From contig NZ_AP014724.1 in assembly GCF_001548055.1 (NCBI RefSeq), positions 1,116,001-1,180,000 on the forward strand: a stretch of 64,000 nt of DNA. The letters are read 5' to 3'. Under the pieces are notes generated by a model. That model had not been told where the DNA came from. It saw only the letters and a program-made list of their open reading frames with translations, and searched no databases. Position numbers and translations under genes: made by a program. Source of the DNA: Sulfurospirillum cavolei. GTDB taxonomy: Bacteria > Campylobacterota > Campylobacteria > Campylobacterales > Sulfurospirillaceae. This document shows, piece by piece, positions 8,638 to 19,147 of the stretch (position 1 is the first letter of the stretch; the number at the start of each line of letters is the position of its first letter).

Positions 8638-9900
8638 TTATCCTAATGCAATTTTCAAGTCTTCGATTAAGTCGTCGACGTTTTCAAGTCCGATGCTTAG
8701 ACGAATTAAACCTTCTTTAACGCCCGCTTTATCCAACTCCTCTTTTGAAAGTTGTTGGTGTGTCGTACTAGCCGGATGCGTGATGATCGACTTGGAATCG
8801 CCGATGTTGACGACGACGCTAAAGAGTTTGGTCGTGTTGAGAATGTGTTTGGCAAACTCCAATCCTTCGACTTCAAAACTCAGCAAACCCGATGTTTGTG
8901 CGTTTTTAAAATACCGTTGGGCTCTTACATGTAAAGGATCGCTTTGCAATCCCGGATACGAAACGTTTTTGACTTTGGGATGCGCTTTTAAAAATGCCGC
9001 GACTTTGTGTGCATTGGAAGAGTGCTCTTTCATGCGTAACGCCAAGGTCTCTAATCCTTGAATCAACAACCAAGCGTTATACGGCGCTAACGTTGCTCCG
9101 ATATCGCGAATGAGCGACAAGCGAATCCTGAGTGAAAAGATCGGGAAAGGCAAGGTCGCATACACTAAGCCGTGATAGCTCTCGTCGGGTTCGTTAAAAT
9201 GCGCATAACGCGGATTGCCGATCAGCTTGGCATTTAAGCCTTTGGCTTCAACGATTAAACCGCCGATAGCACTGCCTTGTCCGTTAATGTACTTGCTCGC
9301 GCTGTGAACGCTAACGTCGATGCCGTTTAAGAGCGGTTGAAATAAAATCGGTGTCGCGACGGTATTGTCGCAGATGCTCACAACGGCGTATTTTTGAGCG
9401 ATTGAGACGATTTTTTCGATATTCGGGACGGCGATTTGCGGATTGGAAAGCGATTCAAAAAAGATCGCTTTGGTCCTATCGTCGATTAACGCTTCCAAAT
9501 CATCGGCATGATCACTTTCAAAGACTTTTGCGTGAATGCCGAAGCGTTTAAGCGTATGGGTGAGAAGCGTCGTCGCTCCGCCATAAATTTTTTTGGCCAC
9601 GATGATATTGTCGCCGGCTTCGGCTAAATTGGCGATAGCGTAAAAAATGGCGGCTTGTCCGCTGGCGGTCGCGATAGCCGCTTCACCGCTTTCCAAAGCT
9701 GCAATACGTGCTTCCAATACGTCGGTAGTCGGATTGTTAAGCCTTGTATAAATAGGTCCGAGTTCTCTCAGGGCGAAACGATCGGCGGCCGTTTCGGCAG
9801 AACCGAAATCGTACGCCGTCGTTTGATAGACGGGAACCGACATCGTACCGAACGCTTGTTTATCGTAACCGTAGTGAAGAGCAAGTGTTTCTTGATGCAT
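8638..9900 (-). CDS. metY: O-acetylhomoserine sulfhydrylase (Cys/Met metabolism PLP enzyme)
   Basis: Makes homocysteine (or cysteine) from an O-acetylated amino acid and sulfide. The 420-residue protein has the family N-terminus TLALHYGYD, the YTRLNNPTTDVLE motif and the PLP lysine in HSASKYINGQG. Its length is that of the MetY/CysD branch rather than the shorter cystathionine synthases, and the long insert near residues 230-260 agrees. I choose the ATG at 9900 because AAGGA lies seven bases before it; a TTG two codons earlier is less likely. First gene of the metY-rrf2-cysK operon. Confidence 0.91.
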   Translation of the reverse strand: MHQETLALHYGYDKQAFGTMSVPVYQTTAYDFGSAETAADRFALRELGPIYTRLNNPTTDVLEARIAALESGEAAIATASGQAAIFYAIANLAEAGDNIIVAKKIYGGATTLLTHTLKRFGIHAKVFESDHADDLEALIDDRTKAIFFESLSNPQIAVPNIEKIVSIAQKYAVVSICDNTVATPILFQPLLNGIDVSVHSASKYINGQGSAIGGLIVEAKGLNAKLIGNPRYAHFNEPDESYHGLVYATLPFPIFSLRIRLSLIRDIGATLAPYNAWLLIQGLETLALRMKEHSSNAHKVAAFLKAHPKVKNVSYPGLQSDPLHVRAQRYFKNAQTSGLLSFEVEGLEFAKHILNTTKLFSVVVNIGDSKSIITHPASTTHQQLSKEELDKAGVKEGLIRLSIGLENVDDLIEDLKIALG

Positions 9901-9930
9901 GTTCAATCCTTTTTGAGTTTTGCTGATGAC

Positions 9931-9959
9931 AGTATAGACAAATTTTTAACTATTGTCAA
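9931..9959 (-). promoter_or_regulatory. Consensus sigma-70 promoter of metY with inverted repeat in the spacer
   Basis: On the minus strand TTGACA (9954-9959) is separated by exactly 17 bases from TATACT (9931-9936). An inverted repeat GACAA/TTGTC (9937-9941 and 9953-9957) spans the spacer and touches both hexamers. This is where a repressor such as the operon's own Rrf2 protein could block polymerase. Confidence 0.72.
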
Positions 9960-10372
9960 GTATCTTTATAAAAAAACTAGAGATTTAATTTTTCTTCTCG
10001 ACCGAAAGAGAAAACATGCGTCTTTGTGTCGGATACATTAATAGAAAAAGATGCAAAAGATTCTCAAAGAGGAGGGCAGGGCATGAATGAAAACAGGTTA
10101 CATGTCAGGAAAGATTTGAGCCGTAATAATACGCAACGATTATTTTTAAGCAACGAACTAACGGGATATTTTATACAGATTATTATACATATTATTTTAT
10201 GTAAATAGCTATTTATAGGCTTTTGTTGCACTGTAAATTAATGGCGAAAGAATGGGGTAAACTAACGCTGTGTTAGTCGAAACGTTGCCAAAAAGCTTGT
10301 ATGGCAGAAGCCCTTTTTCAGAAGAGAAAAGCTATAATCGAAGAGAACGTTTAACGATTTGAGGAAGCAGCG
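9960..10372. other. Non-coding spacer between divergent metY and DUF2018 genes
   Basis: About 410 bases without a convincing gene. It is AT-rich, and a short frame at 10026-10208 has no homology I recognise and no persuasive start. A KACATGTM motif lies near 10099. A TATAAT hexamer at about 10333 could be the -10 element for the long plus-strand operon that starts at 10373. Confidence 0.5.
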
Positions 10373-10651
10373 ATGTTATATGAAGACGAAGACGATTTTT
10401 TAGTAGGCTCCGCAAAAAGTAAATTTTTCGATATTGTTTTTCACGCCAACAAGACCTTGGTCGAGCAAAAGCTTTTAGAAACGATCGATCGTTTCAGTGC
10501 TATGGAGCTTTTATTGGAAAAGATGTTAGGCGAAGAAGAGGCGTACCGTGCGATTAAAAACGTGCTTGTCGAAGAACCCGATGCGATTTTAAATCGCAAT
10601 AACGACTTTTTTATCGCCGCCGTTGGGGAAATATTAACTCAAAATGAGTAA
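10373..10651 (+). CDS. DUF2018 family protein (HP0242-like)
   Basis: A 92-residue, mostly helical acidic protein. The C-terminal pattern FFIAAVGEILTQNE and the FDIVFHANKTL segment match Helicobacter HP0242, the prototype of DUF2018, which is restricted to Campylobacterota. HP0242 forms an intertwined helical dimer; its cellular role is unknown. The gene opens the operon leading to the polyprenyl synthase and haem genes. Its end overlaps the next gene by eight bases. Confidence 0.8.
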   Translation: MLYEDEDDFLVGSAKSKFFDIVFHANKTLVEQKLLETIDRFSAMELLLEKMLGEEEAYRAIKNVLVEEPDAILNRNNDFFIAAVGEILTQNE

Positions 10652-11102
10652 AATAGCCTTTTTGTTTGGTGTCGTCGCGCTGGTTATTTCCATCGCCGAT
10701 GCCGAAATTTACAAGTACGAGCATCGCTTTATTTTGAAAAAAGACGAGCAGGGGTTGGTGTTTATCAATCATAAAGAGGTCACGAAAAAGCCGACGGCCG
10801 ACAACCCGAACAATGAATATTTGCTTCGGCTCCGTTGGACGCTTTTTACCAACGATATGTTGACGCTTTTAGTCAACTATCGAGGCTATCCGACGCAATA
10901 TATTTTAGAAAAAAAGTATCCGTTGCAAAACATCGTCGTTCCTTTATTGCCTGTCGGGGTGAATCCGATAACGTCTCAAACGTATGCTAGAATACAATTT
11001 TACGATTTCAATCAAACCGGAAAAACGGCGTATATCGATGTTTCGATTGCCGATGAAGCCAATAGAATAGAAGTAGAGTTTAAACCGAAAAAAACAGAGT
11101 AG
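10644..11102 (+). CDS. Conserved periplasmic protein of unknown function
   Basis: A 152-residue protein with a cleavable-looking signal peptide (hydrophobic residues 4-18, small residues ISIADA before the mature part). The remainder looks beta-rich and has no cysteines or known catalytic motif. Charged Lys/Glu-rich ends suggest a soluble periplasmic location. It overlaps the DUF2018 gene and precedes the polyprenyl synthase by 12 bases, so it is co-transcribed with envelope and quinone genes. I do not recognise a domain. Confidence 0.72.
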   Translation: MSKIAFLFGVVALVISIADAEIYKYEHRFILKKDEQGLVFINHKEVTKKPTADNPNNEYLLRLRWTLFTNDMLTLLVNYRGYPTQYILEKKYPLQNIVVPLLPVGVNPITSQTYARIQFYDFNQTGKTAYIDVSIADEANRIEVEFKPKKTE

Positions 11103-11114
11103 GGTAGGAAAAGC

Positions 11115-12011
11115 GTGCTGGAAAAAGTCGAAAATGCGATGCTGGAAATGGTCGCCTCTTTAAAAGATGCGAGAAGTGTTGAACTGTTTCATCAAGTTCC
11201 AAAAGGTAAGCGATTACGCGCGAAGTTGATTTTAAAAATTGCGGGCGCAAGCGAAGAGTCTATTCGTTTGGCGGCGATCGTCGAGTTGATTCACGCCGCG
11301 AGTTTACTGCACGACGACGTTATCGACGATGCGTTTACCAGACGCGGAGAAGCTTCCTTGAACGCGCTTTTTGGCAATAAAACCGCGATTATGCTCGGTG
11401 ATATTCTTTATTCTAAGGGATTTAGCGCACTGACGTTTTTACCTCAAAAAATTGCTTTTACGATCTCTAACGCCGTTTCGCTTCTTTCCGTGGGCGAGCT
11501 TTTGGACGTCGAACTTGCCGATGCGTTCAATGCGGATGAAGAACGCTATATGGATATGATTTATAAAAAAACCGCTTCTTTAATTGAAGCATCTGCCGCT
11601 TCTGCGGCGATGCTTGCCGGTAAAAATCCCGATATTTACGCTCTTTACGGAAGAAACTTGGGGTTGGCGTTTCAGATTATCGACGATATTTTAGATATTA
11701 CCCAATCGAGCGAGACGCTCGGAAAGCCTTCTTTGAACGATTTTAAAGAGGGTAAGACGACGTTGCCTTATTTGTATACGTACCGAAAATTAGACGCAAA
11801 AGATCGTTCCGTTTTGCTTTCACTGTTTGCGAAGCCTTTGGACGAAACGCAAAGTGCGTGGATTAAACAAAAGATGGCTGAAACGCAAGGACTTGAAGAT
11901 GCCCTTTCGTTTGCGAAAAAGCTTGGATACGAAGCCTTACATGTGATTTCAAACGAAGAAGACGTAGGACTCGGCGCGATTATGCGAGAGATGATAGAGA
12001 GGAAATTTTAA
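11115..12011 (+). CDS. Polyprenyl (octaprenyl-type) diphosphate synthase
   Basis: Chain-elongating prenyltransferase of the FPP/GGPP superfamily; it makes the isoprenoid tail for menaquinone or another polyprenyl diphosphate. The first aspartate-rich motif is LLHDDVIDDAFTRRG and the second is FQIIDDILDITQ, both intact. At 298 residues it is slightly short for octaprenyl synthases but usual for Campylobacterota. The start is a GTG at 11115 preceded by AGGAAAAGC. The stop shares one base with hemA, so coupling is likely. Chain length cannot be read from sequence with certainty. Confidence 0.88.
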   Translation: MLEKVENAMLEMVASLKDARSVELFHQVPKGKRLRAKLILKIAGASEESIRLAAIVELIHAASLLHDDVIDDAFTRRGEASLNALFGNKTAIMLGDILYSKGFSALTFLPQKIAFTISNAVSLLSVGELLDVELADAFNADEERYMDMIYKKTASLIEASAASAAMLAGKNPDIYALYGRNLGLAFQIIDDILDITQSSETLGKPSLNDFKEGKTTLPYLYTYRKLDAKDRSVLLSLFAKPLDETQSAWIKQKMAETQGLEDALSFAKKLGYEALHVISNEEDVGLGAIMREMIERKF

Positions 12012-13315
12012 TGCATTATATGACAGTTAGTTTTACCCATAAAAATACCGATATTAAAGTTCGGGAAAAATTGGCGTTTAACTCCGAAGAAAAAAGCGTT
12101 CATTTTATGACGGCTTTGAAAGCGTGCGCCGCGGTGAACGAGGTCATCTTACTTTCGACATGTAACCGCGTCGAGATCATCGCCAGCGTCTCGGACGTCT
12201 CTTCCGCTTTAAGCGATACCTTTGATCTGCTCTCGCACGTATCGGGTATCGCACGAGAAGATTTGGAAGGAAGAGCCGACGTGTATGAGGACAACGGTGC
12301 GATTCATCATCTTTTCACCGTCAGCTCCTCTTTAGACAGCTTGGTTATCGGCGAAACCCAAATCGCTGGACAACTTAAAGACGCATTTAAATATGCGTTT
12401 GAACACAACTTTTGCGCTCAAAAACTCGGTCGCGCGATGCATCATGCGTTTCGTTGCGCGGCGGAAGTTCGCAGTCGTACCGACATCTCCAAAAGTCCCG
12501 TTTCCGTTTCGAGCGTTGCGGTCAGTAAAGCCAAAGATTTGCTCGGTAATTTAGGCGGACTCACCGCATTGATCGTCGGTGCGGGGGAGATGAGCCAATT
12601 AGCGGCAAAACACTTGATCGCAAGCGGGGTCAATTTAATTATTATCAACCGTAACATCGAGCGTGCGCAAGAGTTGGCGAACGAATTGGGCGAGCTTGCC
12701 ACCGTAGCACCGTACGCGAAACTGACGGAGTTTATCAATCGCTACCGTTTGGTTTTTTCGGCGACGGGTGCGCCGCATAGCGTGATTACCGACGATATGG
12801 TCGAAGAGAGGGATTTCTCGCGTTATTGGTTCGATATTGCCGTTCCTCGCGACATCGACGTTAACGAGCATGCCCATTTGCATGTTTTTGCCGTCGACGA
12901 TTTGGAAGAGATCGTCAACCGTAACATGTCGCTTCGAGAAGAACAGGCAAAAGTCGCCTACAGTATCGTCGGGCGCGCTACTATGGACTTTTTTAAATGG
13001 TTACAGAGCATGTGCGTCGATCCGATTATTAAAGAGATTCGAGATCATGCCAAAACCTGTTCGATGCAAGAGTTGGATCGGGCAGTCAAAAAAGGGTATA
13101 TTCCCGAAGAGTTACAAGATCAAGTCTCAAAAGTCTTGCACCACGCTTTTAACTCTTTTTTACACTCCGCAACGAAAAATCTTAAAGACGTCGCCGAAAA
13201 ACCCGAAGCCGATACGATCGTACAAGCGGTTCAATATATTTTTGATATTAACGAAGACCAAACCAAACAACTCAATCTTTATAAATGTGAATACCAAATG
13301 GGAGTACTGAAATGA
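12011..13315 (+). CDS. hemA: Glutamyl-tRNA reductase
   Basis: First committed step of C5 haem synthesis, reducing glutamyl-tRNA to glutamate-1-semialdehyde. The catalytic Cys lies in STCNRVEI near residue 50; the conserved [14 protein letters not shown] segment follows, then an NADP-binding domain ([15 protein letters not shown]) and the helical dimerisation domain. 434 residues is the family length. It overlaps its neighbours on both sides (one base with the prenyl synthase, four with proS). hemC lies downstream in the same operon. Confidence 0.96.
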   Translation: MHYMTVSFTHKNTDIKVREKLAFNSEEKSVHFMTALKACAAVNEVILLSTCNRVEIIASVSDVSSALSDTFDLLSHVSGIAREDLEGRADVYEDNGAIHHLFTVSSSLDSLVIGETQIAGQLKDAFKYAFEHNFCAQKLGRAMHHAFRCAAEVRSRTDISKSPVSVSSVAVSKAKDLLGNLGGLTALIVGAGEMSQLAAKHLIASGVNLIIINRNIERAQELANELGELATVAPYAKLTEFINRYRLVFSATGAPHSVITDDMVEERDFSRYWFDIAVPRDIDVNEHAHLHVFAVDDLEEIVNRNMSLREEQAKVAYSIVGRATMDFFKWLQSMCVDPIIKEIRDHAKTCSMQELDRAVKKGYIPEELQDQVSKVLHHAFNSFLHSATKNLKDVAEKPEADTIVQAVQYIFDINEDQTKQLNLYKCEYQMGVLK

Positions 13316-15015
13316 AATTTTCCAAACTCTATGCACCGACGACCAAAGATGCGCCTAAAGATGCGACACTTCCTAGCCATCAGTACTTGGTGCGCGGCGG
13401 TTTTATCTCGCAAGTCGGAAGCGGACTGTATAACTTCCTACCGATGGGAAAAATCGTCTTTGATAAGATTAAAAACGTCGTCAAAGAAGAGATGGACAAA
13501 ACCGGAGCGCAAGAGATCCAAATGGACGTGGTAACGCCTGCGGAACTCTGGAAACAAAGCGGGCGTTACGATGTTTTCGGTAAAGAGTTATGCCGTTTTA
13601 AAGATCGCAAAGACAACGAGTTCGTTTTAGGACCGACACACGAAGAAGTGGTCGTAGACATCGTTCGCAACCGCATTAACAGCTACAAACAGCTTCCGCT
13701 TCATTTGTATCAAATCACGACGAAATTTCGCGACGAAGCCAGACCTCGTTTTGGCTTGCTTCGCGGGCGCGAATTTACGATGAAAGACGGTTACAGTTTC
13801 CACGAAGACGAAGCGTGTATGAAACAAGAGTTCGACGTGATGGAAAAAACGTATACTAAAATTTTTACGCGTTTGGGGCTTGATTTTCGAGCGGTCGAAG
13901 CCGATAGCGGCGCCATCGGCGGAAGCGGCAGCAAAGAGTTTATGGTGCTGGCGCAAAACGGCGAAGACGACATCGTCGTATGTCAAAGTTGTGCGTACGC
14001 CGCCAACGTCGAAGCGGCAAAACGGGCACCTAAAACGACGAACGCTCAAGCACCCGAAGCCAACTTTGGAAAGTTTAAAACACCCGATATGAAGACGATT
14101 GACGATGTCAGCGATTTTTTCAAAGTCGATCCGTTTTACAGTATTAAAGCCGTCGTAAAAAAAGCAATCTATGTCGACAAAGAAGAAGTGGTCGTCTTTT
14201 TCGTTCGCGGTAACGACGAACTTCAAGAGACGAAAGCGCAAAATGCGTGCGGTGCTTTGGATTTGGTCGACGCAAGTTTGGAAGAGGTTGAAAAAGCGGG
14301 TTTATACGCCGGCTTTATCGGACCGATCGGTTTGGAAAACGTCCGTTTTTACATCGATTTCGAACTCAAAGAAGCAAAAAATCTGATCTGCGGAGCAAAC
14401 GAAGTCGATTACCACTTCGTCGGCGTTTCGATGTTTAATTTTAAAGAAGAGCGTTATAAAGATTTGGTCTCCGTTCATGCCGACGATCGATGCGCGTGCT
14501 GCGGCGGTGTACTTCACGTGACCAAAGGAATTGAAGTCGGGCATATTTTCCAGCTCGGACAAAAATACGCTAAAGCGATGGGTGCAACGTTCTTGGATAA
14601 AAACGGTAAAGCACAACCGTTTTATATGGGCTGCTACGGTATCGGCGTAAGCCGATTGGTTGCCGTGATGATTGAAGCCAGCCATGACGATAAAGGATGT
14701 ATTTGGAACAAACAAACCGCACCTTACGTCTTAGATATTATTGTTTCCAATAGCAAAGACGAGACACAAAACGCATTTGCCGAAGCCATGTATACGAAAT
14801 TTCAAGATGAAGGCGTGAACGTTTTATGGGACGATCGTAACGAACGTTTCGGCTTTAAAATGAAAGATTTCGAATTGATCGGTTTTCCGTATGCCTTGAT
14901 TGTCGGTAAAGAGCTGGAAGAAGGTTTCGTCGAGATCGTCGAGCGCAAAACATTGGACAAAACCGTCGTCAAAAAAGAAGACGCTTATGCCGCGCTCAAA
15001 GAGCTTCTCGCGTGA
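13312..15015 (+). CDS. proS: Prolyl-tRNA synthetase (bacterial type)
   Basis: Charges tRNA-Pro. A 567-residue class II synthetase: motif 2 around [21 protein letters not shown] (shown across residues about 139-159), an editing insertion domain in the middle, motif 3 in [10 protein letters not shown], and a C-terminal anticodon-binding domain. It starts at the ATGA overlap with hemA and ends overlapping fxsA. Identity is clear. Confidence 0.96.
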   Translation: MKFSKLYAPTTKDAPKDATLPSHQYLVRGGFISQVGSGLYNFLPMGKIVFDKIKNVVKEEMDKTGAQEIQMDVVTPAELWKQSGRYDVFGKELCRFKDRKDNEFVLGPTHEEVVVDIVRNRINSYKQLPLHLYQITTKFRDEARPRFGLLRGREFTMKDGYSFHEDEACMKQEFDVMEKTYTKIFTRLGLDFRAVEADSGAIGGSGSKEFMVLAQNGEDDIVVCQSCAYAANVEAAKRAPKTTNAQAPEANFGKFKTPDMKTIDDVSDFFKVDPFYSIKAVVKKAIYVDKEEVVVFFVRGNDELQETKAQNACGALDLVDASLEEVEKAGLYAGFIGPIGLENVRFYIDFELKEAKNLICGANEVDYHFVGVSMFNFKEERYKDLVSVHADDRCACCGGVLHVTKGIEVGHIFQLGQKYAKAMGATFLDKNGKAQPFYMGCYGIGVSRLVAVMIEASHDDKGCIWNKQTAPYVLDIIVSNSKDETQNAFAEAMYTKFQDEGVNVLWDDRNERFGFKMKDFELIGFPYALIVGKELEEGFVEIVERKTLDKTVVKKEDAYAALKELLA

Positions 15016-15437
15016 AATATTTTTTAATCTATCTGTTCTTGGAAGTGGTCGTAACGGTCAATATGACCTCGTGGATCGGCGCGGTAGCGACGTTTGTCGA
15101 GATGGTTTTTTCCGCCTTGGTCGGGTTAATCATTCTCGCCAATATGCGCGTGACGTTGATGCAGAATATGAACGCTTTGATGCAAGGAGAGATTAGCCTG
15201 TCGTCGTTTCAACGTTTGAACCTTTGGACGATCGTCGGCGCGATTTTATTGATTTTACCCGGTTTTTTAGGCGATATCGTAGGACTTTTACTTCAGTTTA
15301 GCTCTATGATGACGCTGATTGTCTCCAAACTTTTACATGTCGGCGAGGAAAAAACGACGCCTCGCCATTTTAGCAAAGGAAATCACGATGAAATTATCGA
15401 TGTTGAAGTTATTGACGATTCTCGCACTCTTAAGTAA
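15012..15437 (+). CDS. fxsA: FxsA-family inner-membrane protein
   Basis: Small membrane protein of 141 residues with three or four hydrophobic segments (about residues 3-20, 22-45, 69-92) and the FxsA pattern [16 protein letters not shown]. coli FxsA affects phage T7 exclusion; its normal role is unknown. The start is a GTG at 15012 that overlaps the proS stop (GTGA). Its C-terminal tail runs through the ribosome site and first 50 bases of the next gene. Confidence 0.82.
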   Translation: MKYFLIYLFLEVVVTVNMTSWIGAVATFVEMVFSALVGLIILANMRVTLMQNMNALMQGEISLSSFQRLNLWTIVGAILLILPGFLGDIVGLLLQFSSMMTLIVSKLLHVGEEKTTPRHFSKGNHDEIIDVEVIDDSRTLK

Positions 15438-16248
15438 CCTTTCTCTCTTTGCGGCGGCGGAAAAGAAAGAATCCTCCGATCAAAAGGTACTCGCTTTTTT
15501 AGAACAAGCCGTGAGTAATAACGAAAACTATACGCTTGAAAAAGCGACGATCGTCAAAAAAGAACCGCTCAAAGAGATCGCCGGATGGACGGCTTATTTC
15601 GTGCGTCTCGATTTGAAGCTTAAAGACGGCAGTAAGACCGTATCGCTTAGCGACGTTGTTTTCTCCGACGGCGTGTTGTTTAGCAAAGATTTTACGGCGT
15701 TGGGAAGTAAACGAAGCATTAAAAGTCGTTTTTCACTCGATATGGACGCAAAAGCCTATGATAAAGAGCATCTTCTTGTAGGCAATTTCGACGCACCGCA
15801 TAAGTTGGTCATCTTTAGCGATCCTTTATGCCCGTTTTGCATGGATTTCGTACCCGAAGTGATTGAAGATGTTCAAAAAAATCCTGAAACGTTTGCACTT
15901 TTTTACTATCACTTCCCGCTTTCGATTCATCCGGCGTCTCCTACGTTGGTGAAAGCGATACTCTTAGCCGAGGAGAAGGGCGATAAAGCGATCACGCAAA
16001 AAGTCTATAAGGCGTATTTGGATATTCAAGAAAAAGACGAACAAAAGATTTTAGATATTTTCAATAAAACATTCGACAAACGCTTCACGCTCCAAGAGAT
16101 CAACCAAGCGTCTATTCTCAAGCGTTTGAACGACGATCTTGCTTTCGCTCAAACGATGATGGTTAACGCTACGCCGACGATTTATATTGACGGAAAAAAA
16201 GACGATACGAAAAAAGTGTATAAAACGTTTATGAAAGAGTCCAAATGA
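15388..16248 (+). CDS. Periplasmic thioredoxin-fold disulfide protein (DsbC/DsbG-like)
   Basis: Thiol-disulfide oxidoreductase or isomerase of 286 residues. It has a signal peptide ([18 protein letters not shown] to LFAAA), an N-terminal domain of roughly 110 residues resembling the DsbC dimerisation region, then a thioredoxin fold with active site CPFC in [11 protein letters not shown] and the cis-Pro loop [11 protein letters not shown] place the start at 15388 because AAAGGA lies eight bases upstream and the signal peptide begins there; a longer in-frame version would bury the signal. It overlaps fxsA by 50 bases and hemC by four. Substrates unknown. Confidence 0.87.
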   Translation: MKLSMLKLLTILALLSNLSLFAAAEKKESSDQKVLAFLEQAVSNNENYTLEKATIVKKEPLKEIAGWTAYFVRLDLKLKDGSKTVSLSDVVFSDGVLFSKDFTALGSKRSIKSRFSLDMDAKAYDKEHLLVGNFDAPHKLVIFSDPLCPFCMDFVPEVIEDVQKNPETFALFYYHFPLSIHPASPTLVKAILLAEEKGDKAITQKVYKAYLDIQEKDEQKILDIFNKTFDKRFTLQEINQASILKRLNDDLAFAQTMMVNATPTIYIDGKKDDTKKVYKTFMKESK

Positions 16249-17189
16249 AAAAACTAATCATTGCAACCCGCGGCAGTAAACTCGCCCTTTGGCAATCCGA
16301 ACACGTGAAAGCGGAACTGGAAAAAGCACATCCTAGCTTAGAAGTCGAACTCTCCGTTATGATGACCAAAGGCGACAAAATTTTAGATACGCCCTTAGCC
16401 AAAATCGGCGGTAAGGGACTCTTTACGAAAGAGTTGGAAGAAGCGATGCTTCGAGGCGAAGCGCACATTGCCGTGCACAGCCTTAAAGACGTTCCGATGG
16501 AGTTTCCAAAGGGCTTAAAACTGGGCGTTATCACTAAGCGCGAAGACGTGCGCGATGCGATGCTTTCCGAAAAATACGCCTCCTTGGAGACCTTACCTCA
16601 CGGTGCGGTTGTAGGAACGACGAGTTTAAGACGTCGAATGCAATTGCTCAAACTTCGCCCCGATTTTGTGATCAAAAACCTTCGCGGCAATGTCAATACA
16701 CGCATTCGTAAGCTCAAAGAGGGCGAATTTGACGCGATTATTTTAGCGAGTGCCGGCATTAACCGTTTGGGATTGGCACATGAAGTGGCTCATTTTGTTC
16801 CTATTTCCAAAGACGTGATGATTCCTGCTTCCGGACAAGCTGCTTTGGGTATCGAAATCGTCGATGATCCTGAAGTTGAACGTTTGGTATCGGTCTTGAA
16901 CGATCAAAATGCGATCATTGAAACGCGCGTAGAACGCGATTTTGTAACGATTTTGGAAGGCGGTTGCCAAGTACCCATCGGAGTCAATGCCGAAATTGAA
17001 GGCGAAAACTTACATGTCAAAGCGATTTTAGGAATGCCCGACGGTTCTGAGATGATGAGCGAATCGATCACCTCGACACGTGCCGAGTATGCAAACGTCG
17101 GCAAAGCGTTGGCGCAAAGCGTGCTAGAGCGTGGAGCGAAAGCACTTTTAGAGCGTGCCGAAGCAATGGCACTCAACGAAGTCTTTTAA
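16245..17189 (+). CDS. hemC: Porphobilinogen deaminase (hydroxymethylbilane synthase)
   Basis: Polymerises four porphobilinogens into hydroxymethylbilane. The 314 residues include the N-terminal [11 protein letters not shown] motif, the arginine-rich [11 protein letters not shown] and NLRGNVNTR segments that bind the growing chain, and the dipyrromethane-cofactor Cys in [10 protein letters not shown]. It follows hemA and proS in one operon, so tetrapyrrole genes are grouped here. Confidence 0.97.
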   Translation: MKKLIIATRGSKLALWQSEHVKAELEKAHPSLEVELSVMMTKGDKILDTPLAKIGGKGLFTKELEEAMLRGEAHIAVHSLKDVPMEFPKGLKLGVITKREDVRDAMLSEKYASLETLPHGAVVGTTSLRRRMQLLKLRPDFVIKNLRGNVNTRIRKLKEGEFDAIILASAGINRLGLAHEVAHFVPISKDVMIPASGQAALGIEIVDDPEVERLVSVLNDQNAIIETRVERDFVTILEGGCQVPIGVNAEIEGENLHVKAILGMPDGSEMMSESITSTRAEYANVGKALAQSVLERGAKALLERAEAMALNEVF

Positions 17190-17198
17190 GGAAAACGT

Positions 17199-19007
17199 AT
17201 GGAACGCGTGATTGCACTGCTCCGCCAAAACGATTTGCTACGTGTCATCGACGATGAACTTGATATTGACCTTGAAATTCCTCATTTAGCGTACATTGAA
17301 GTGAAAAAAGAGGATTCAAAGGCACTGTTGTTCACCAAACCCGTCAGTAAGCGTTTGGGAAAAACCTTTGATATGCCGGTGTTGATGAATGTTTTTGGCT
17401 CGAAGAGGGCGACCGAACTCATTTTCGGAAAACATCCCGACGCGGTTGCCAAGCAAATCGAATCGTTGATGCATATGAAACCGCCCTCATCGTTTATGGA
17501 TAAACTCGGCATGCTTGGAACGCTTTTCAACCTTAAAAACGCACTTCCAAAACGCCTTTCCAAAAAAGGTACATGTCAAACAAAAATCTACCAAGAACCC
17601 GATCTTTACGATTTACCGATATTAACGACATGGCCGCAAGACGGCGGACCGTTTATCACGATGGGACAGGTCTATACGCAAAGTTTGGACGGTACGAAAC
17701 AAAACTTAGGCATGTACCGCCTGCAAGTCTATAGTAAAAATCGTTTGGGAATGCACTGGCAGATTCATAAAGACAGTGCTCATTTTTTCCACGAGTACAA
17801 AAAAGCAGGGCAAAAAATGCCTGTCTCCGTTGCTATCGGCGGCGATCCTTTGTATATTTGGTGCGGTCAAGCGCCGATGCCGATCGGTATGTTTGAACTC
17901 TTACTCTACGGCTTCATCAAAGATCAAAATGCGCGTTTGGTTAAATCGTTGACCAATCCGATTTATATACCCGAAGATACGGACATTGTGATCGAGGGCT
18001 GGGTTGATCCCGGCGTGATGGAAATCGAAGGGCCGTTTGGTGACCATACGGGCTATTACACGCTTAAAGAGCCGTATCCCGTGATGGACGTGAGTTGCAT
18101 TACATGTAAAGAAAAACCGATCTATCAAGCTACCGTAGTGGGTAAGCCTCCTTTGGAGGACAAATACATGGGTTGGGCGACCGAGCGTATCTTTTTACCG
18201 CTCTTAAAAACCACCGCTCCTGATTTGATCGACTACAATATGCCTGAAAACGGCGTCTTTCATAATCTGATCTTAGCCAAAATGAATGTACTTTATCCGG
18301 GGCATGCCAAACAGTTTATGCATGCGTTTTGGGGCGTAGGGCAGATGAGCTTTGTCAAGCATGCGCTTTTTGTCGACGAAAAAGCACCGAATTTAAATGA
18401 TTATGAGCAAATCAGCGATTATATTTTAAATCGCGTGTGTGCCAAACGATTGTTGATCAGCGAAGGCGTTTGCGATGCCTTAGATCATGCTTCGCCCAAT
18501 GCGCTTTTCGGCGGAAAACTTGGGGTCGATGCGACGGGCGAAGCGGTGGAAGCTGGCGTAAAAACGTTACTGAGCGATCAAGAATTATGGCTTAAAGTAA
18601 CCACGCTTGTTCCCGAAGTCAAAGCTTTAAAACAGTACAAAATCCATACGAAGACACCGATATGTGTTTTAGCGATTGCGAAAAAACGAAATGCACGGGA
18701 TGTTTTTGAAGCACTCAAAGCTTTTAGAGATCATATCAAGCTTTTTGTCATCGTTGATGATGCTTCCAACGGTGTCGATAATCCTTACATGTTAATTTGG
18801 CGCACGGTTAATAATATCGATGCGTTGCGCGATATTTTTATTGAGAACGAATTGATCGGAATTGACGCGACGACCAAAACGGAATTAGACGACTATACCA
18901 GAGAGTGGCCGGAAGATACGACGTGCGATCCGACAACGATCCAACGCCTGATTGAACAAGGTCTTGTCAAAAACGACCCGATTTTTTTGAAACATTTTCA
19001 GATTTGA
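17199..19007 (+). CDS. ubiD: UbiD-family decarboxylase, probably menaquinone pathway
   Basis: A prenylated-FMN-dependent aromatic acid decarboxylase of 602 residues. The catalytic Glu/Asp region is visible in EIEGPFGDHTGYYTL, and the downstream KPPLEDKYMGWATERIFLPLL segment matches the family. In Campylobacterota, which make menaquinone by the futalosine route, this long UbiD form is generally annotated as a menaquinone decarboxylase; that assignment is inferred. It closes the operon that includes the polyprenyl synthase, consistent with quinone synthesis. UbiX, which makes the cofactor, is not in this window. Confidence 0.9.
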   Translation: MERVIALLRQNDLLRVIDDELDIDLEIPHLAYIEVKKEDSKALLFTKPVSKRLGKTFDMPVLMNVFGSKRATELIFGKHPDAVAKQIESLMHMKPPSSFMDKLGMLGTLFNLKNALPKRLSKKGTCQTKIYQEPDLYDLPILTTWPQDGGPFITMGQVYTQSLDGTKQNLGMYRLQVYSKNRLGMHWQIHKDSAHFFHEYKKAGQKMPVSVAIGGDPLYIWCGQAPMPIGMFELLLYGFIKDQNARLVKSLTNPIYIPEDTDIVIEGWVDPGVMEIEGPFGDHTGYYTLKEPYPVMDVSCITCKEKPIYQATVVGKPPLEDKYMGWATERIFLPLLKTTAPDLIDYNMPENGVFHNLILAKMNVLYPGHAKQFMHAFWGVGQMSFVKHALFVDEKAPNLNDYEQISDYILNRVCAKRLLISEGVCDALDHASPNALFGGKLGVDATGEAVEAGVKTLLSDQELWLKVTTLVPEVKALKQYKIHTKTPICVLAIAKKRNARDVFEALKAFRDHIKLFVIVDDASNGVDNPYMLIWRTVNNIDALRDIFIENELIGIDATTKTELDDYTREWPEDTTCDPTTIQRLIEQGLVKNDPIFLKHFQI

Positions 19008-19020
19008 TTTAATAAACCGT

Positions 19021-19053
19021 ATATCATTATTTTATAAAATAAAGTAATGATAT
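19021..19053. terminator. AT-rich hairpin after ubiD
   Basis: Arms ATATCATTA (19021-19029) and TAATGATAT (19045-19053) are perfectly complementary, followed by ACATCTTTTT. It may end the long haem operon, though the stem is A/T only and therefore weak. Confidence 0.45.
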
Positions 19054-19147
19054 ACATCTTTTTGCTTCACGGTTGCGTTTTTGCCTTCAGTATTGAAATA
19101 TTTTAAATAAAATTATAAAATGATGTATTTCGACTAAGGATTTTACG

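Noticed and set aside
10026-10208. 60-codon frame in the metY/DUF2018 spacer
   Set aside because: No ribosome site of note, no recognised domain, and AT-rich composition; I leave it as non-coding.
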